Shown: one piece after another, positions 33,156 through 42,017 of the stretch
Layout of the letters: every line of letters starts with the position of its first letter
Numbering within the stretch: position 1 is the first letter of the stretch
From: Natronomonas pharaonis DSM 2160
Lineage (GTDB): Archaea > Halobacteriota > Halobacteria > Halobacteriales > Haloarculaceae
Reading direction: 5' to 3'
Assembly (NCBI RefSeq): GCF_000026045.1
Contig: NC_007426.1
Span: 620,001 to 684,000 of the forward strand
Length of the DNA: 64,000 bases
Notes under the pieces: model-generated
The model's database searches: none
What the model saw: the letters and a program-made list of their open reading frames with translations, nothing else
What the model was told of the DNA's origin: nothing
Position numbers and translations under genes: made by a program

Positions 33156-34207
33156 TGCACGTTGGACTCGTCGTCGCCGGCGACATCGACAGCGGCTCCG
33201 GCGGCTTCTACTACGACCGGCGGCTCCGCGAGCGGCTGTCCGCACGCGGCCACGACGTGACCGTCGTTTCCGTGCCGCGTGGCTCCTACGGCCGCCAGCT
33301 GCTTGCCGCCCTCTCGCCGCGGCGTCTCGACCTTCGCGGCCGATTCGATGTCGTCGTCGAGGACGGACTGGCACAGCCGGCGCTGTTGGCTGTTAACCGA
33401 GTGCTTCGTGTGCCAACCGTCGCAGTCGTCCACATGCTCCGGTCACAGGCGGCGTCGACGGCACCGCTGGCGGTCCGTGTCGCCGAGCGGTCGTTCCTCC
33501 GGAGCTGTGATGCCGCCATCTACAACAGCGCCGCGACAAAACAGGCGGGGACACGGCTCGCGTCACCGCCGCATACGGCCGTCATCCCGCCCGGCCGGGA
33601 CCGCTTCGACCTGCCGCGGCCCAGCCGCTCGTCCGTCCGACAGCGAGCCGGTGAGGGACCGCTTTCGGTCGTCTTTCTCGGCAACGTCGTCGAACGAAAG
33701 GGCCTCGATACGCTCTTGGAGGGCCTGGCGGCGCTTGACGCCGACTGGCGGCTGACCGTCGTCGGCGACACGACTGTCGACCCTGCGTATACGGCGTCGA
33801 CCCGGAAACTGGCCCGACGGCTCGCCATCGACGACCGCGTGACGTATGCCGGCCGGCTTCCCGACGCGGAGGTTGCAGCCCACCTCCGTCGTGGGCACGC
33901 TCTCGCCGTTCCGTCGCGATACGAGCCGTTCGGGATGGCGTATCTGGAGGCGATGGGCTACGGCTGCGTCCCGATAGCGACGACCAACGGCGGCCCAGCC
34001 GAGTTCATCCGTGACGGCGAGACTGGCTGTCTGGTCCCGCCGGAATCGCCGGCCGCCATCACTGACCGATTGGCCGAACTCGCGGACCGCGAGACGCTTG
34101 CTGCGATTTCGACAGCGGCGCTTTCGGCCTTTGAGCAACACCCGACATGGGAAGTGACGCTCGACGACGCCGTCGATTTCTTGGAGGCACAATGTCAGAC
34201 CACGTGA
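33155..34207 (+). CDS. GT4-family glycosyltransferase
   Basis: 350 residues, GT-B fold. Seen: an N-terminal acceptor domain with a Gly-rich loop (DIDSGSGGFYYDRRLRERL), and a C-terminal donor domain with VVFLGNVVERKGLDTLLEGL, VTYAGRLPDAEVAAHLRRG and the EPFGMAYLEAMGYG motif (E-x7-E) of retaining family 4. It would move a nucleotide sugar to an acceptor, possibly a product of the two upstream enzymes. Third gene of the operon; its end overlaps the methyltransferase by 16 bases. Confidence 0.88.
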   Translation: MHVGLVVAGDIDSGSGGFYYDRRLRERLSARGHDVTVVSVPRGSYGRQLLAALSPRRLDLRGRFDVVVEDGLAQPALLAVNRVLRVPTVAVVHMLRSQAASTAPLAVRVAERSFLRSCDAAIYNSAATKQAGTRLASPPHTAVIPPGRDRFDLPRPSRSSVRQRAGEGPLSVVFLGNVVERKGLDTLLEGLAALDADWRLTVVGDTTVDPAYTASTRKLARRLAIDDRVTYAGRLPDAEVAAHLRRGHALAVPSRYEPFGMAYLEAMGYGCVPIATTNGGPAEFIRDGETGCLVPPESPAAITDRLAELADRETLAAISTAALSAFEQHPTWEVTLDDAVDFLEAQCQTT

Positions 34208-34989
34208 GCTATCTGGAGGCCAAACGCCCGCTTGATGACCGTTCGCTGGACCGGGATGTACTGTCGGCGTTCGTCGACGCGCTGCCGGCCTCCCCGACGG
34301 TGCTCGAAGCCGGCTGCGGCACCGCGACGATGCCGGAACGGCTTTTCGAGTGGGGGCTCCTCGACGCCGGGACGTGGGTCGCCGTCGATAGCCACGCGGC
34401 CGCCGTCACGGCCGGCCGTGACCGCCTCGCCGGTCGGCCGGACGCAACGCGAAACGGCGACACGGTGTCGCTCGGAGACCTCACAGTCGAGTTCGTCGTC
34501 GCTGATGTCTTCGAGCACATCGGTGGTAGCCGCCGACGCTTCGATGCCGTTGTCGGAAACGCGTTTTTCGATATCGTCGACATCGAGCGGGCGCTTTCGA
34601 CGTTCCGCCCCTGTACAGACCTCGTGTACGCGCCGATAACGTACAACGGCGAAACGACCGTCGCACCACCGATGGAGCCCGACGAACAGGTGTTCGCCCG
34701 GTACGAAGAGCACATGCGGAGCTACCGCCCCGGGCATCCGGAAGCGGCCCGACGCCTGCGGGCGGCGCTCGCGGAGCCGCTTGCCGACGCCGCCTCTCCG
34801 TGGCGAATTGAGCCGCCGTACACGGCGGCAGAACGGACTGTTCTCCGGCATCTCATCGAGACGATTCGGACCGCAGTCGGCGAGACGGGCCTCGATGCCG
34901 ACGCGTGGGCGCGACAGCGGCGGGCACAGGTTGCCGACGGGCGGCTTAGATACGAGGCGGCAAACCGGGACGTTCTCGGGCGCATCTAG
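34192..34989 (+). CDS. Class I SAM-dependent methyltransferase
   Basis: 265 residues. Seen: motif I VLEAGCGTATMPERL, a post-I acid (VAVDSHAAAVTAG), FVVADVFEH and FDAVVGNAFFDIVD, with a C-terminal extension (about 160-265) rich in Arg and Glu that could form the acceptor lid. The acceptor is unknown; the operon context suggests a small molecule handled by the dehydrogenase, PTPS-fold protein and glycosyltransferase. It overlaps the glycosyltransferase gene and converges on tatC. Confidence 0.85.
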   Translation: MSDHVSYLEAKRPLDDRSLDRDVLSAFVDALPASPTVLEAGCGTATMPERLFEWGLLDAGTWVAVDSHAAAVTAGRDRLAGRPDATRNGDTVSLGDLTVEFVVADVFEHIGGSRRRFDAVVGNAFFDIVDIERALSTFRPCTDLVYAPITYNGETTVAPPMEPDEQVFARYEEHMRSYRPGHPEAARRLRAALAEPLADAASPWRIEPPYTAAERTVLRHLIETIRTAVGETGLDADAWARQRRAQVADGRLRYEAANRDVLGRI

Positions 34990-35025
34990 CCGCTCCCGAG
35001 GGCTTTACAGAATTGCAAGGCGAAT

Positions 35026-35048
35026 GCCACGGGGCTTGACCCCGAGGC
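35026..35048. terminator. Hairpin between convergent methyltransferase and tatC
   Basis: Outer arms GCC/GGC, an A/A mismatch, inner arms CGGGG/CCCCG and the loop CTTGA. It lies in a 62-base convergent gap and could end transcripts from both sides. The loop and GGGG/CCCC arms resemble the hairpin at 54017, so a mobile-element end is another reading. Confidence 0.4.
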
Positions 35049-35051
35049 ACT

Positions 35052-35825
35052 TCACCGACCGACCCACTTCAGCACGAGCAGCGTCGCCTCGAAGAGCCCG
35101 ATCATCGTCAGCGCGACGAGGAACGGGGCCATGCCGGTCGGGTCGGGACTGAAGAGGAAGGCAACCCCAAGGAAGCCACCCCAGAAGTAGAGCCGCTTTT
35201 CTGCCAACCACGCTCGGGTGGTAAGCCCCATCATAATCGCCAGCATGACGAACAGCGGAATCTGAAACACCGCCGCGAAAAGCCCCATCATCAGGACGAT
35301 GAGGTCGAACGTCTCAGTCAGCCCGAAGGCGATGACGGCGGCGTCCTGCGAGTAGGTGAGGAAATACGTGAAGATGGCCGGTAGAATGAGAAAGTACGCA
35401 AAGAGGACGCCGAAGATTCCGAGCACGAGACTCGCTGGCACCGAGGCGAGATAGTAGCGACGCTCCTGCGGATAGAGCCCCGGGCGCATGAACAGGTACG
35501 TCTGATAGACGAAGACGGGAAGCCCGATAACAAACCCAGCAAGCGTCGCCACTTTTAACCGCGCGAGAATGAGCCCCAGCGGGTGATACACCCGCGGCCG
35601 GGCGATGTCGCCGCCGGGAAGCACCGAATACCACAGGAAGTCGATAATGTAGGCCGCAAACGGGAACACGACGCCCGCGACGACCGCCACGGCGACGAGA
35701 ACGACGCCGAGCCGGTAGACCATCTCCTCGATGTGGTCCGCCAGCGGCATCTCCTCGTCGCTTTCGGGGCCGTCGCCGACGACACCCTCGTCGGCGTCGT
35801 AGCTCCCGTCGGCGGTCTCTACCAT
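35052..35825 (-). CDS. tatC: Sec-independent translocase TatC (single-domain)
   Basis: 257 residues with six membrane helices after an acidic cytoplasmic N-terminus. Seen: MPLADHIEEMVYRLG just before helix 1, LFMRPGLYPQERRY in the first cytoplasmic loop (twin-arginine-signal binding side) and FLFSPDPTGMAPF near the end. TatC is the receptor for folded twin-arginine substrates, the main export route of haloarchaea. ATG 35825 is preferred to 35891. It is divergent from the tandem TatCt gene 134 bases away. Confidence 0.93.
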   Translation of the reverse strand: MVETADGSYDADEGVVGDGPESDEEMPLADHIEEMVYRLGVVLVAVAVVAGVVFPFAAYIIDFLWYSVLPGGDIARPRVYHPLGLILARLKVATLAGFVIGLPVFVYQTYLFMRPGLYPQERRYYLASVPASLVLGIFGVLFAYFLILPAIFTYFLTYSQDAAVIAFGLTETFDLIVLMMGLFAAVFQIPLFVMLAIMMGLTTRAWLAEKRLYFWGGFLGVAFLFSPDPTGMAPFLVALTMIGLFEATLLVLKWVGR

Positions 35826-35959
35826 AGGCTCCGGTCGGTTCCCGCCGCTTGTAAGCCTTCTCTCTCGACCATTGCTGTCGACAGCCGACAAAGCAACCCC
35901 CGACGCCGTCTCGTACCGAACGGAAAAGGTTGATAACTGCGAGTAGACTACGGGGCACC

Positions 35960-38185
35960 GTGTCTAGCGCTGTAGACGATGATGTCGCCCGCACGGTCGC
36001 GCAGGGCCGTGCCTCGCTCGGCGTTCTTCTGCGGAACGCACAGAAGCATCTGCAGAAGGTCTTTATCGTCTTTCTGCTCGGCTTTCTGGGGACGTTCATG
36101 GCCCTGCGGCTCTATATTTGGGATATTCTCAAGCGGGACCTGAACGCCCATCCGGACATCGTCGTCGTTGCCATCACGCCGTTTGAGGTTATTCTCTTGC
36201 AGGCGAAAATCGGACTGGCGGCTGGGGTTATCATTATGCTGCCGGCGCTTGCCTACTTCAGCCGCAACTCGCTGAAGGCGAGAGGCTACTGGCCGCAGAA
36301 CATCCCCCGATGGAAAGCCGTCTCCTTCGTCATCGCCAGCGCCACGCTCTTTGTCGGCGGTATCGCATACGCCTACTACCTCTTTTTCCCCATCATGTTC
36401 TCGTTCCTCGCCGGCAACGCGGTCAACGCCGGCTTCCAGCCCACGTACTCGATTTCGATGTGGGCGCAGTTCATCTTCCTGTTGGCGTTTTCCTTTGGGC
36501 TGGCAGCACAACTCCCGCTCTTCATGGGGACGCTTTCGTACAGCGAAATCGTCCGCTATGAGACCTTCCGGGATAAGTGGAAATACGCCGTTATCGGTAT
36601 CTTCGCTTTCGGGGCGCTGTTTTCGCCACCGGACCCCTTCACCCAAATCATGTGGGGTGTTCCGCTCGTCACACTGTACGGCGTCTCGCTGTATATCTCA
36701 AAAATCGTCGTTACGGCCAAGCGGTCCAGCGATGCCATCGACCTCAAGGGGACCGCCAGAGCCCGCTGGAATATCCTCGCCGGGCTGTTCGTCGTCGGCG
36801 CGGCGGCCGTCTACGCCTTCTACACCTACGGCGGCTACCTTGCGGTCAATGACGCCCTCGCCGCTGTCGATTCGAGCTATCGGTTCCTGCCGCCCGGCGA
36901 GGGCTACGGCATCGCCGAGACGATCTATCTTGGTATCGCTGGCGCTATCTACGGCGCTGTCTTTGCGGCCGCAGGATTCGGCTACCTCGTCTACAGCGGC
37001 CTGCAGTCGACCGACGACGGCTACGCGCTCATCGCTGACGACCCCGAGGATATCGACCTGCAGGAACTGGACGCCGCGAGCATCCGTGCGGCTCCCGACG
37101 CCGTCTTCGAGGACCTCGACGAGGACCGCGCCGTCGCACTAGCCGGACAGGCCATGGAAGCCGACGAGCACGGGCGCGCGCAGGCTATCCTCGACCGCTT
37201 CGACCAAGCGCAGGAAGCCGCCGAGGCGTCGGACGCGGACGCCGACCGGGACGTTGACGACGACGCTGCCGACGATGCCGCTGGCGATGGTGCCGCTACT
37301 GCCGCCGCTGCCGGCGACGAGGCGGAGAGCAGTTTCCTCGCCAGCCGAGGCGCTGGTGTCCTTGATGCGTTCAGCGAAGACGACATCGACGAAGACGATG
37401 TCGGCGGCTACGCCTACGATATCGCTTTCGTCGTCGACAGCATCACCTCGAAGTCATTCTACCTGTTCGGCGTCTTCGCGGGCATCATGGCTGCGACGTT
37501 CTTCCTCCTCTACCGCGGGGGAATCGGCGTCCTCCACGAACAGTTCGTCAGCCGGATGCCATCACAGTTCACTGCCGAACAGGTCTCTATCGTTACGCTC
37601 CATCCGGTCGAGGCGCTCATCTTCATGGTGAAAGTCTCAGTCGTCCTCGGCGTTGCCGCCGTGTTGCCGTTGTTGCTGTACTTCGCATGGCCGTCGCTGA
37701 AGACACGGGGCCTCGCCCGCGGCGACCGGCGGGTACTGCTGGTGTGGGGCGGCACGCTCGTGACCGCGCTCGGCATCGGTAGCTATCTCGGCTTCTTCCA
37801 TGTCGCTCCGGCGGTCATCTCGTGGCTCGCTGCTGATGTCCTCACGGCGGGCCGAGAGGGGATGGTCATCGCCTACCGTATCAACAACTACGGCTGGATG
37901 GTGTTCTTCCTGACTGTCGGTATCGGTATCCTCGCGATGATTCCGGCCACGATGCTGCTGTTCTACCGGGGCGGCATCGTGCCCTACCTGACGATGCGAA
38001 CCCGCTGGCGGGAGTTCGTCGTCCTCGTGTTCGGGCTCGCGGCCGTCTTCTCGCCGCGCGGCATCTTCACGATGTTCCTGCTTGGTATCCCCGTCGTCTT
38101 CGCCTACGGGGTCGGGCTCGGACTGCTGTGGATGCTCACGCTCGACGGTCGGCGGGAGCGGCGACAGGTAGAACCCGCCGACTGA
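35960..38185 (+). CDS. tatCt: TatCt, tandem fused TatC translocase subunit
   Basis: 741 residues containing two TatC domains (about 25-260 and about 500-735) joined by extra membrane helices and a long acidic linker (about 365-490). Each half keeps the cytoplasmic loop YFSRNSLKARGYWP or YFAWPSLKTRGLARG and the FSP motif (LFSPPDPF, VFSPRGIF). Such two-domain TatC proteins are a known peculiarity of haloarchaea. GTG 35960 is used; a weak TATA-like TTGATAAC lies about 28 bases upstream. Confidence 0.93.
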   Translation: MSSAVDDDVARTVAQGRASLGVLLRNAQKHLQKVFIVFLLGFLGTFMALRLYIWDILKRDLNAHPDIVVVAITPFEVILLQAKIGLAAGVIIMLPALAYFSRNSLKARGYWPQNIPRWKAVSFVIASATLFVGGIAYAYYLFFPIMFSFLAGNAVNAGFQPTYSISMWAQFIFLLAFSFGLAAQLPLFMGTLSYSEIVRYETFRDKWKYAVIGIFAFGALFSPPDPFTQIMWGVPLVTLYGVSLYISKIVVTAKRSSDAIDLKGTARARWNILAGLFVVGAAAVYAFYTYGGYLAVNDALAAVDSSYRFLPPGEGYGIAETIYLGIAGAIYGAVFAAAGFGYLVYSGLQSTDDGYALIADDPEDIDLQELDAASIRAAPDAVFEDLDEDRAVALAGQAMEADEHGRAQAILDRFDQAQEAAEASDADADRDVDDDAADDAAGDGAATAAAAGDEAESSFLASRGAGVLDAFSEDDIDEDDVGGYAYDIAFVVDSITSKSFYLFGVFAGIMAATFFLLYRGGIGVLHEQFVSRMPSQFTAEQVSIVTLHPVEALIFMVKVSVVLGVAAVLPLLLYFAWPSLKTRGLARGDRRVLLVWGGTLVTALGIGSYLGFFHVAPAVISWLAADVLTAGREGMVIAYRINNYGWMVFFLTVGIGILAMIPATMLLFYRGGIVPYLTMRTRWREFVVLVFGLAAVFSPRGIFTMFLLGIPVVFAYGVGLGLLWMLTLDGRRERRQVEPAD

Positions 38186-38246
38186 CCGGTGCCACGCCGA
38201 ACAGTTTCACAGAGACCAGCAGCGCGTCGCTTCGAAGCGGTTTTAT

Positions 38247-38268
38247 TATTCCTCGGGTATTCCTCAGG
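38247..38268 (+). promoter_or_regulatory. Tandem direct repeats before the RHH gene
   Basis: TATTCCTCGGG (38247-38257) is followed at once by TATTCCTCAGG (38258-38268), 10 of 11 identical, ending one base before the ATG at 38270. A TTTTATTATT TATA-like box directly precedes and overlaps them. Tandem repeats at 11-base spacing suit binding of RHH dimers on one face of the helix. Confidence 0.6.
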
Positions 38269-38269
38269 T

Positions 38270-38449
38270 ATGCCCAAGATAAGCGTCGAAATCCCACAGG
38301 AGCTGCTTGCGGACCTTGACGAACACGTCGGCGACGACGGCAAGTTCGTCAACCGAAGCGACGCCGTCCGTGCCTCTATCCGGAAAACGCTCGACATGCT
38401 CGACGAGATCGACGCTCGACACGACCGGCTCGATGAGAACGATGAGTGA
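38270..38449 (+). CDS. Ribbon-helix-helix (CopG-type) transcriptional regulator
   Basis: 59 residues: a beta strand KISVEIPQELLADLDEHV, then two helices with FVNRSDAVRASIRKTLDML, the classic RHH pattern where the strand enters the DNA major groove as a dimer, and an acidic tail. The stop lies 8 bases inside the following yhhQ gene, so the pair is cotranscribed and coupled. It probably regulates its own operon through the tandem repeats in front of it. Confidence 0.9.
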   Translation: MPKISVEIPQELLADLDEHVGDDGKFVNRSDAVRASIRKTLDMLDEIDARHDRLDENDE

Positions 38450-39161
38450 TACCGCCCGTCGCCCGTCCCCGCCGGCGGGCGCAGTCTTCCTTGCGGCCGT
38501 CTTCGTCGCCTCGCTGGCGACCGCCCAGCTCACCGCCGCGAAGGTACTGTCGTTCGACCTGCCGTTTGCGCTGCCGCTTGCGGGCGCTGAGTTGGCGCTT
38601 CCCGGCGCGGCGCTGGCGTATGCACTGACGTTTCTGGCCTCCGACTGCTACACCGAGCTCTACGGCAAACGCGCCGCGCAGGTACTCGTCAACGTCGCGT
38701 TCGCGATGAACTTCCTCGTGCTCGCGTTGGTCTGGAGTACGATTCTCGCTCCGGCGGCCCCCTCCAGCATCGACCCCGAATCCTTCGAGCTGGTTTTGGG
38801 CGCGTCGACGAACATCGTCGCCGGGAGCCTGCTGGCCTATGTGGTCAGCCAGAACTACGACGTCGTCGTCTTCCATCGCCTCGGCGAGCTGACCGACGGC
38901 GACCACCTGTGGCTCCGTAACATCGCCTCGACGGGGACGAGCCAGTTGCTAGACACCGTCATCTTCGTCAGCATCGCCTTCTGGGTCTTCCCCCAATACG
39001 TCGGCCTCGGTCCCGAACTCCCGGCTGCCGCCGTCGTCTCGCTGATGGTCGGCCAGTACCTCCTGAAACTGCTCATCGCTGTCGTCGATACGCCGTTTGT
39101 CTACCTCATCACGGGCGCGGTGCGGCGCTACACCGACCCGGCGCCGTCACCGGCGCGGTGA
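38442..39161 (+). CDS. yhhQ: YhhQ/VUT-family transporter, queuosine or archaeosine precursor
   Basis: 239 residues with six to seven membrane helices. Family patterns: LATAQLTAAKVLSF in the first helix, YALTFLASDCYTELYGK and LRNIASTGTSQLLDTVIFV. Bacterial YhhQ imports the 7-deazaguanine precursors preQ0/preQ1; in an archaeon the product would feed archaeosine in tRNA. It overlaps the RHH gene by 8 bases, which suggests precursor-responsive control. Confidence 0.88.
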   Translation: MSDTARRPSPPAGAVFLAAVFVASLATAQLTAAKVLSFDLPFALPLAGAELALPGAALAYALTFLASDCYTELYGKRAAQVLVNVAFAMNFLVLALVWSTILAPAAPSSIDPESFELVLGASTNIVAGSLLAYVVSQNYDVVVFHRLGELTDGDHLWLRNIASTGTSQLLDTVIFVSIAFWVFPQYVGLGPELPAAAVVSLMVGQYLLKLLIAVVDTPFVYLITGAVRRYTDPAPSPAR

Positions 39162-39214
39162 CTGCAGTGTTCCGCCGACGATAGCCTTTCGGCCCCCTCG
39201 CCCCAAGCGCGTGT

Positions 39215-39808
39215 ATGTTCACCGGAATCGTCGAGGCGACCGGCGACGTCGCCGCCGTCGAAGACACCGACGAGGGCCGCAGAATCCGCGTTACCGCCCC
39301 GTTCTGTGACGAACTCGAACACGGCCAAAGCGTCGCCATAAGCGGCGCGTGTCTGACCGTCGAAGCGTGGGACGACGAGAGCTTCGAGTTATTTCTCTCC
39401 GAAGAGACGCTCGAAAAGACCTATCTCGACGAGGTGGCGGTCGGCGACCCGGTTAATCTCGAACGCGCGCTGCCCGCCGACGGCCGCTTCGACGGCCACT
39501 TCGTGCAGGGCCACGTCGACGGCGTCGCCGAGGTGACCGCCATCGAAGGGACCGACGGCGACGACTGGACGTTCGGCTTCTCGCTGCCGTCGTCGCTTGC
39601 TCCGTACGTCGTCGACAAAGGCTCGATAGCCGTCGACGGCATCTCGTTGACCGTCGCCGAACTGCGAGCGGACGACTTCTCTGTCGCCGTGATTCCGGCA
39701 ACCTACGAGCTGACGACGCTGTCGTCGAAGTCGGTCGGGGACCCGGTTCATATCGAGGTCGACGTTGTCGCCAAATACGTCGAGCGGCTGACCGAGGGGT
39801 ATCGGTAG
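39215..39808 (+). CDS. ribE: Riboflavin synthase, bacterial type
   Basis: 197 residues made of two lumazine-binding repeats: MFTGIVEATGDVAAV with GACLTVE (first) and HFVQGHVDGVAEVTAI with GSIAVDGISLTV (second). It dismutates two 6,7-dimethyl-8-ribityllumazines to riboflavin. Most archaea use an unrelated synthase; this bacterial form is characteristic of haloarchaea. It is a single gene between yhhQ and nmd3, with short gaps on both sides. Confidence 0.95.
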   Translation: MFTGIVEATGDVAAVEDTDEGRRIRVTAPFCDELEHGQSVAISGACLTVEAWDDESFELFLSEETLEKTYLDEVAVGDPVNLERALPADGRFDGHFVQGHVDGVAEVTAIEGTDGDDWTFGFSLPSSLAPYVVDKGSIAVDGISLTVAELRADDFSVAVIPATYELTTLSSKSVGDPVHIEVDVVAKYVERLTEGYR

Positions 39809-39858
39809 TGGCCGCTGCTCCGGGCGACTTAACCGCCTTGGACCGGTAGCAACGCGTC

Positions 39859-40983
39859 ATGAGTTCCGGTTCACGCTCCGGGGAGTTCTGTCCGCGCTGT
39901 GGCGATGAGATTTCGCGTCCGTCGGACATCGACCTCCCGTCCGGCCCCTCCGACCCCGATGCCGTGCTGTGTGACGGCTGCTACTTCGAGGATTTCGACC
40001 TCGTCGACGCGCCGGAGCGCATCGAGGTACGGGTCTGTAGCCAGTGTGGCGCGCTCCATCGCGGCAATCGCTGGGTCGATGTCGGCGCGCGCGACTACAC
40101 CGACATCGCCGTCGAGGAGACGGCCGACCGGCTTGCGGTCCACGTCGACGCCCGCGAGGTCGACTGGGGTGTCGAACCCGAGCAGGTCGACCAAAACACC
40201 ATCCGAATGCACTGCCTGTTCAGCGGTGTCATCCGCGGAACCGCCGTCTCCGAGGAAGTTACCGTGCCGGTCTATGTCGCCCGCGAGACCTGCGACCGCT
40301 GTGGTCGCATCGCCGGCGACTACTACGCCAGCATCATTCAGGTTCGCGGTACCGACCGGACGCCGACCACGGACGAAAACGACCGCGCGGTCGAAATCGC
40401 CGAGTCCTACATCGCAGAGCGGGAGGCGACCGGCGACCGCAACGCCTTCATCACGGAGACGAGCCGGACCGACGACGGCGTCGATATGAAGATATCGACA
40501 AACCAGATGGGACAGGGTATCGCAAAGCGCATCGTCGCCGAACTCGGCGGCACAGTCTCGGAGGCTCCCACGCTCGTCACCGAGGACGGCGACGGCAACG
40601 AAGTCTATCGGGTTACGTTCACCGCGCGGCTGCCGCCGTACACGCCCGGCGATGTCATCGACCTCGATGACGGCGACGGCCCGGTGCTCGTGACGAGCGC
40701 CCACGGCAACCTCAAGGGCGTCCGACTGGCGACCGGTGACCGCTACGAGGCCGACTTCGAGGAGGGAATCGACCCCGACGCCCGGACGCTCGGCACGCGC
40801 GAAGACGCCGAATCGACGACGCTTGTCGCCGTCGAGGACGCCCACGCTGTGCAGGTGCTCGACCCCGAAACCTTCGAGTCGAAGACGGTGCCGCGCCCGT
40901 CGTATCTCGACCCCGACGCGGATGAAGTGCCGGTCCTGAAACACCGGCAGGGGCTCCACGTCCTCCCTGACGACGAGCTATGA
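39859..40983 (+). CDS. nmd3: NMD3-family ribosome export/maturation protein homologue
   Basis: 374 residues. The N-terminal zinc region has CxxC pairs at 11/14, 38/41, 60/63 and about 143/146 (FCPRCG, LCDGC, VCSQCG, TCDRCG). It continues with the OB-like domains of NMD3 (FITETSRTDDGVDMKISTNQMGQGIAKRI). In eukaryotes NMD3 binds the 60S subunit for export; the archaeal form probably acts in late large-subunit maturation. Its TGA overlaps the ATG of the tRNA-modification gene (ATGA). Confidence 0.93.
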   Translation: MSSGSRSGEFCPRCGDEISRPSDIDLPSGPSDPDAVLCDGCYFEDFDLVDAPERIEVRVCSQCGALHRGNRWVDVGARDYTDIAVEETADRLAVHVDAREVDWGVEPEQVDQNTIRMHCLFSGVIRGTAVSEEVTVPVYVARETCDRCGRIAGDYYASIIQVRGTDRTPTTDENDRAVEIAESYIAEREATGDRNAFITETSRTDDGVDMKISTNQMGQGIAKRIVAELGGTVSEAPTLVTEDGDGNEVYRVTFTARLPPYTPGDVIDLDDGDGPVLVTSAHGNLKGVRLATGDRYEADFEEGIDPDARTLGTREDAESTTLVAVEDAHAVQVLDPETFESKTVPRPSYLDPDADEVPVLKHRQGLHVLPDDEL

Positions 40984-42017
40984 CGGACGGCAGCGCCGAC
41001 GCGGACCTCGCCGCTATCGTCGAGAAACCACAGACACAGACGGTCATCGAGGCGCTCCGCAACGAGGGTCGATACGACCCAAGCCGGCGGATTGAGGCCC
41101 ACGGCGACGACCACGTCGCAGTGCCGGTGTCGGCCCCGCCGACCGATACGGCCGTCGAACGCGTCGAACACGTCGAGCTACCGCCCCGGTCACGCGATTT
41201 GGCTGACCTGCTTGCAGCCCACGGCGTCGATGCGGCGACCATCGAGGCCGCCCCCTCCTCGTGGGCGGTCATCGGCAGCATCATCCTCGTTGATTTCGGT
41301 GACGTGTCCGCGCCCGAGACACTCGATGCTGACGAACGGACGCTGGTCGCCGAGACGCTCCTTGAGCTACACGCCAACGCCGATACGGTGCTGGCTCGCG
41401 GGGGCGTCTCCGGCCGCTGCCGAGACCCCGACGTAGCGGTTGTCGCGGGCATCGGCGACACGGAGACCGTCCACGTCGAGCACGGGACGAAATACGCCAT
41501 CGATTTCGAGTCGACGATGTTCTCGCCGGGTAACAAGGCTGAACGCGCCCGGATGGGTGAGGTCGTCACGCCGGGCGAGCGCGTCTTCGACATGTTCGCC
41601 GGCATCGGCTACTTCACCCTCCCGATGGCTCGCTCCGGCGCGACGGTCACGGCAGCGGAAATCGACCCTGATGCCTACCGGTTGCTCGTCGAAAACCTCC
41701 AGCTCAACGGTGTTTCAGACGCGGTGCGTCCGGTGCTTGGTGACTGCCGCGACGTTGCGACCACGGCCGACCGCGTCGTGATGGGGTATTACGACGCTCA
41801 CGAGTATCTCGACGCGGCGCTTTCGGCGTTGGCCCCCGATGGCGTCGTTCACCTCCACGAGGCGACGCCCGAACCGGCGTTTCCGGCCCGCCCCCGCGAC
41901 CGGCTGACCGAGGCTGCTGGGGCCGCCGGTCGGACGGTCGAGATACTCGCGACCCGGACGGTCAAGAGCCACAGCGCCGGTGTCGTCCACGGCGTCGTCG
42001 ACGCCCGCGTTCACTGA
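40980..42017 (+). CDS. taw2: Trm5/Tyw2-family tRNA(Phe) G37 modification enzyme, Taw2-like
   Basis: 345 residues. Seen: FSPGNKAER (181-189), the mark of Tyw2/Taw2 aminocarboxypropyl transferases rather than Trm5, and the SAM motif DMFAGIGYFTLP (204-215). The active-site loop reads VVMGYYDAHEYLDAAL instead of the Trm5 NPP motif. It would transfer the aminocarboxypropyl group of SAM in wyosine-derivative synthesis at position 37. Coupled to nmd3. Trm5 methyltransferase activity remains possible. Confidence 0.87.
   Translation: MTDGSADADLAAIVEKPQTQTVIEALRNEGRYDPSRRIEAHGDDHVAVPVSAPPTDTAVERVEHVELPPRSRDLADLLAAHGVDAATIEAAPSSWAVIGSIILVDFGDVSAPETLDADERTLVAETLLELHANADTVLARGGVSGRCRDPDVAVVAGIGDTETVHVEHGTKYAIDFESTMFSPGNKAERARMGEVVTPGERVFDMFAGIGYFTLPMARSGATVTAAEIDPDAYRLLVENLQLNGVSDAVRPVLGDCRDVATTADRVVMGYYDAHEYLDAALSALAPDGVVHLHEATPEPAFPARPRDRLTEAAGAAGRTVEILATRTVKSHSAGVVHGVVDARVH

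Noticed and set aside
35005-35211. 68-codon minus-strand frame near the tatC end as a transposase remnant
   Set aside because: It lies inside tatC in another frame and shows no TnpB motif; only the hairpin in the gap hints at a mobile element.
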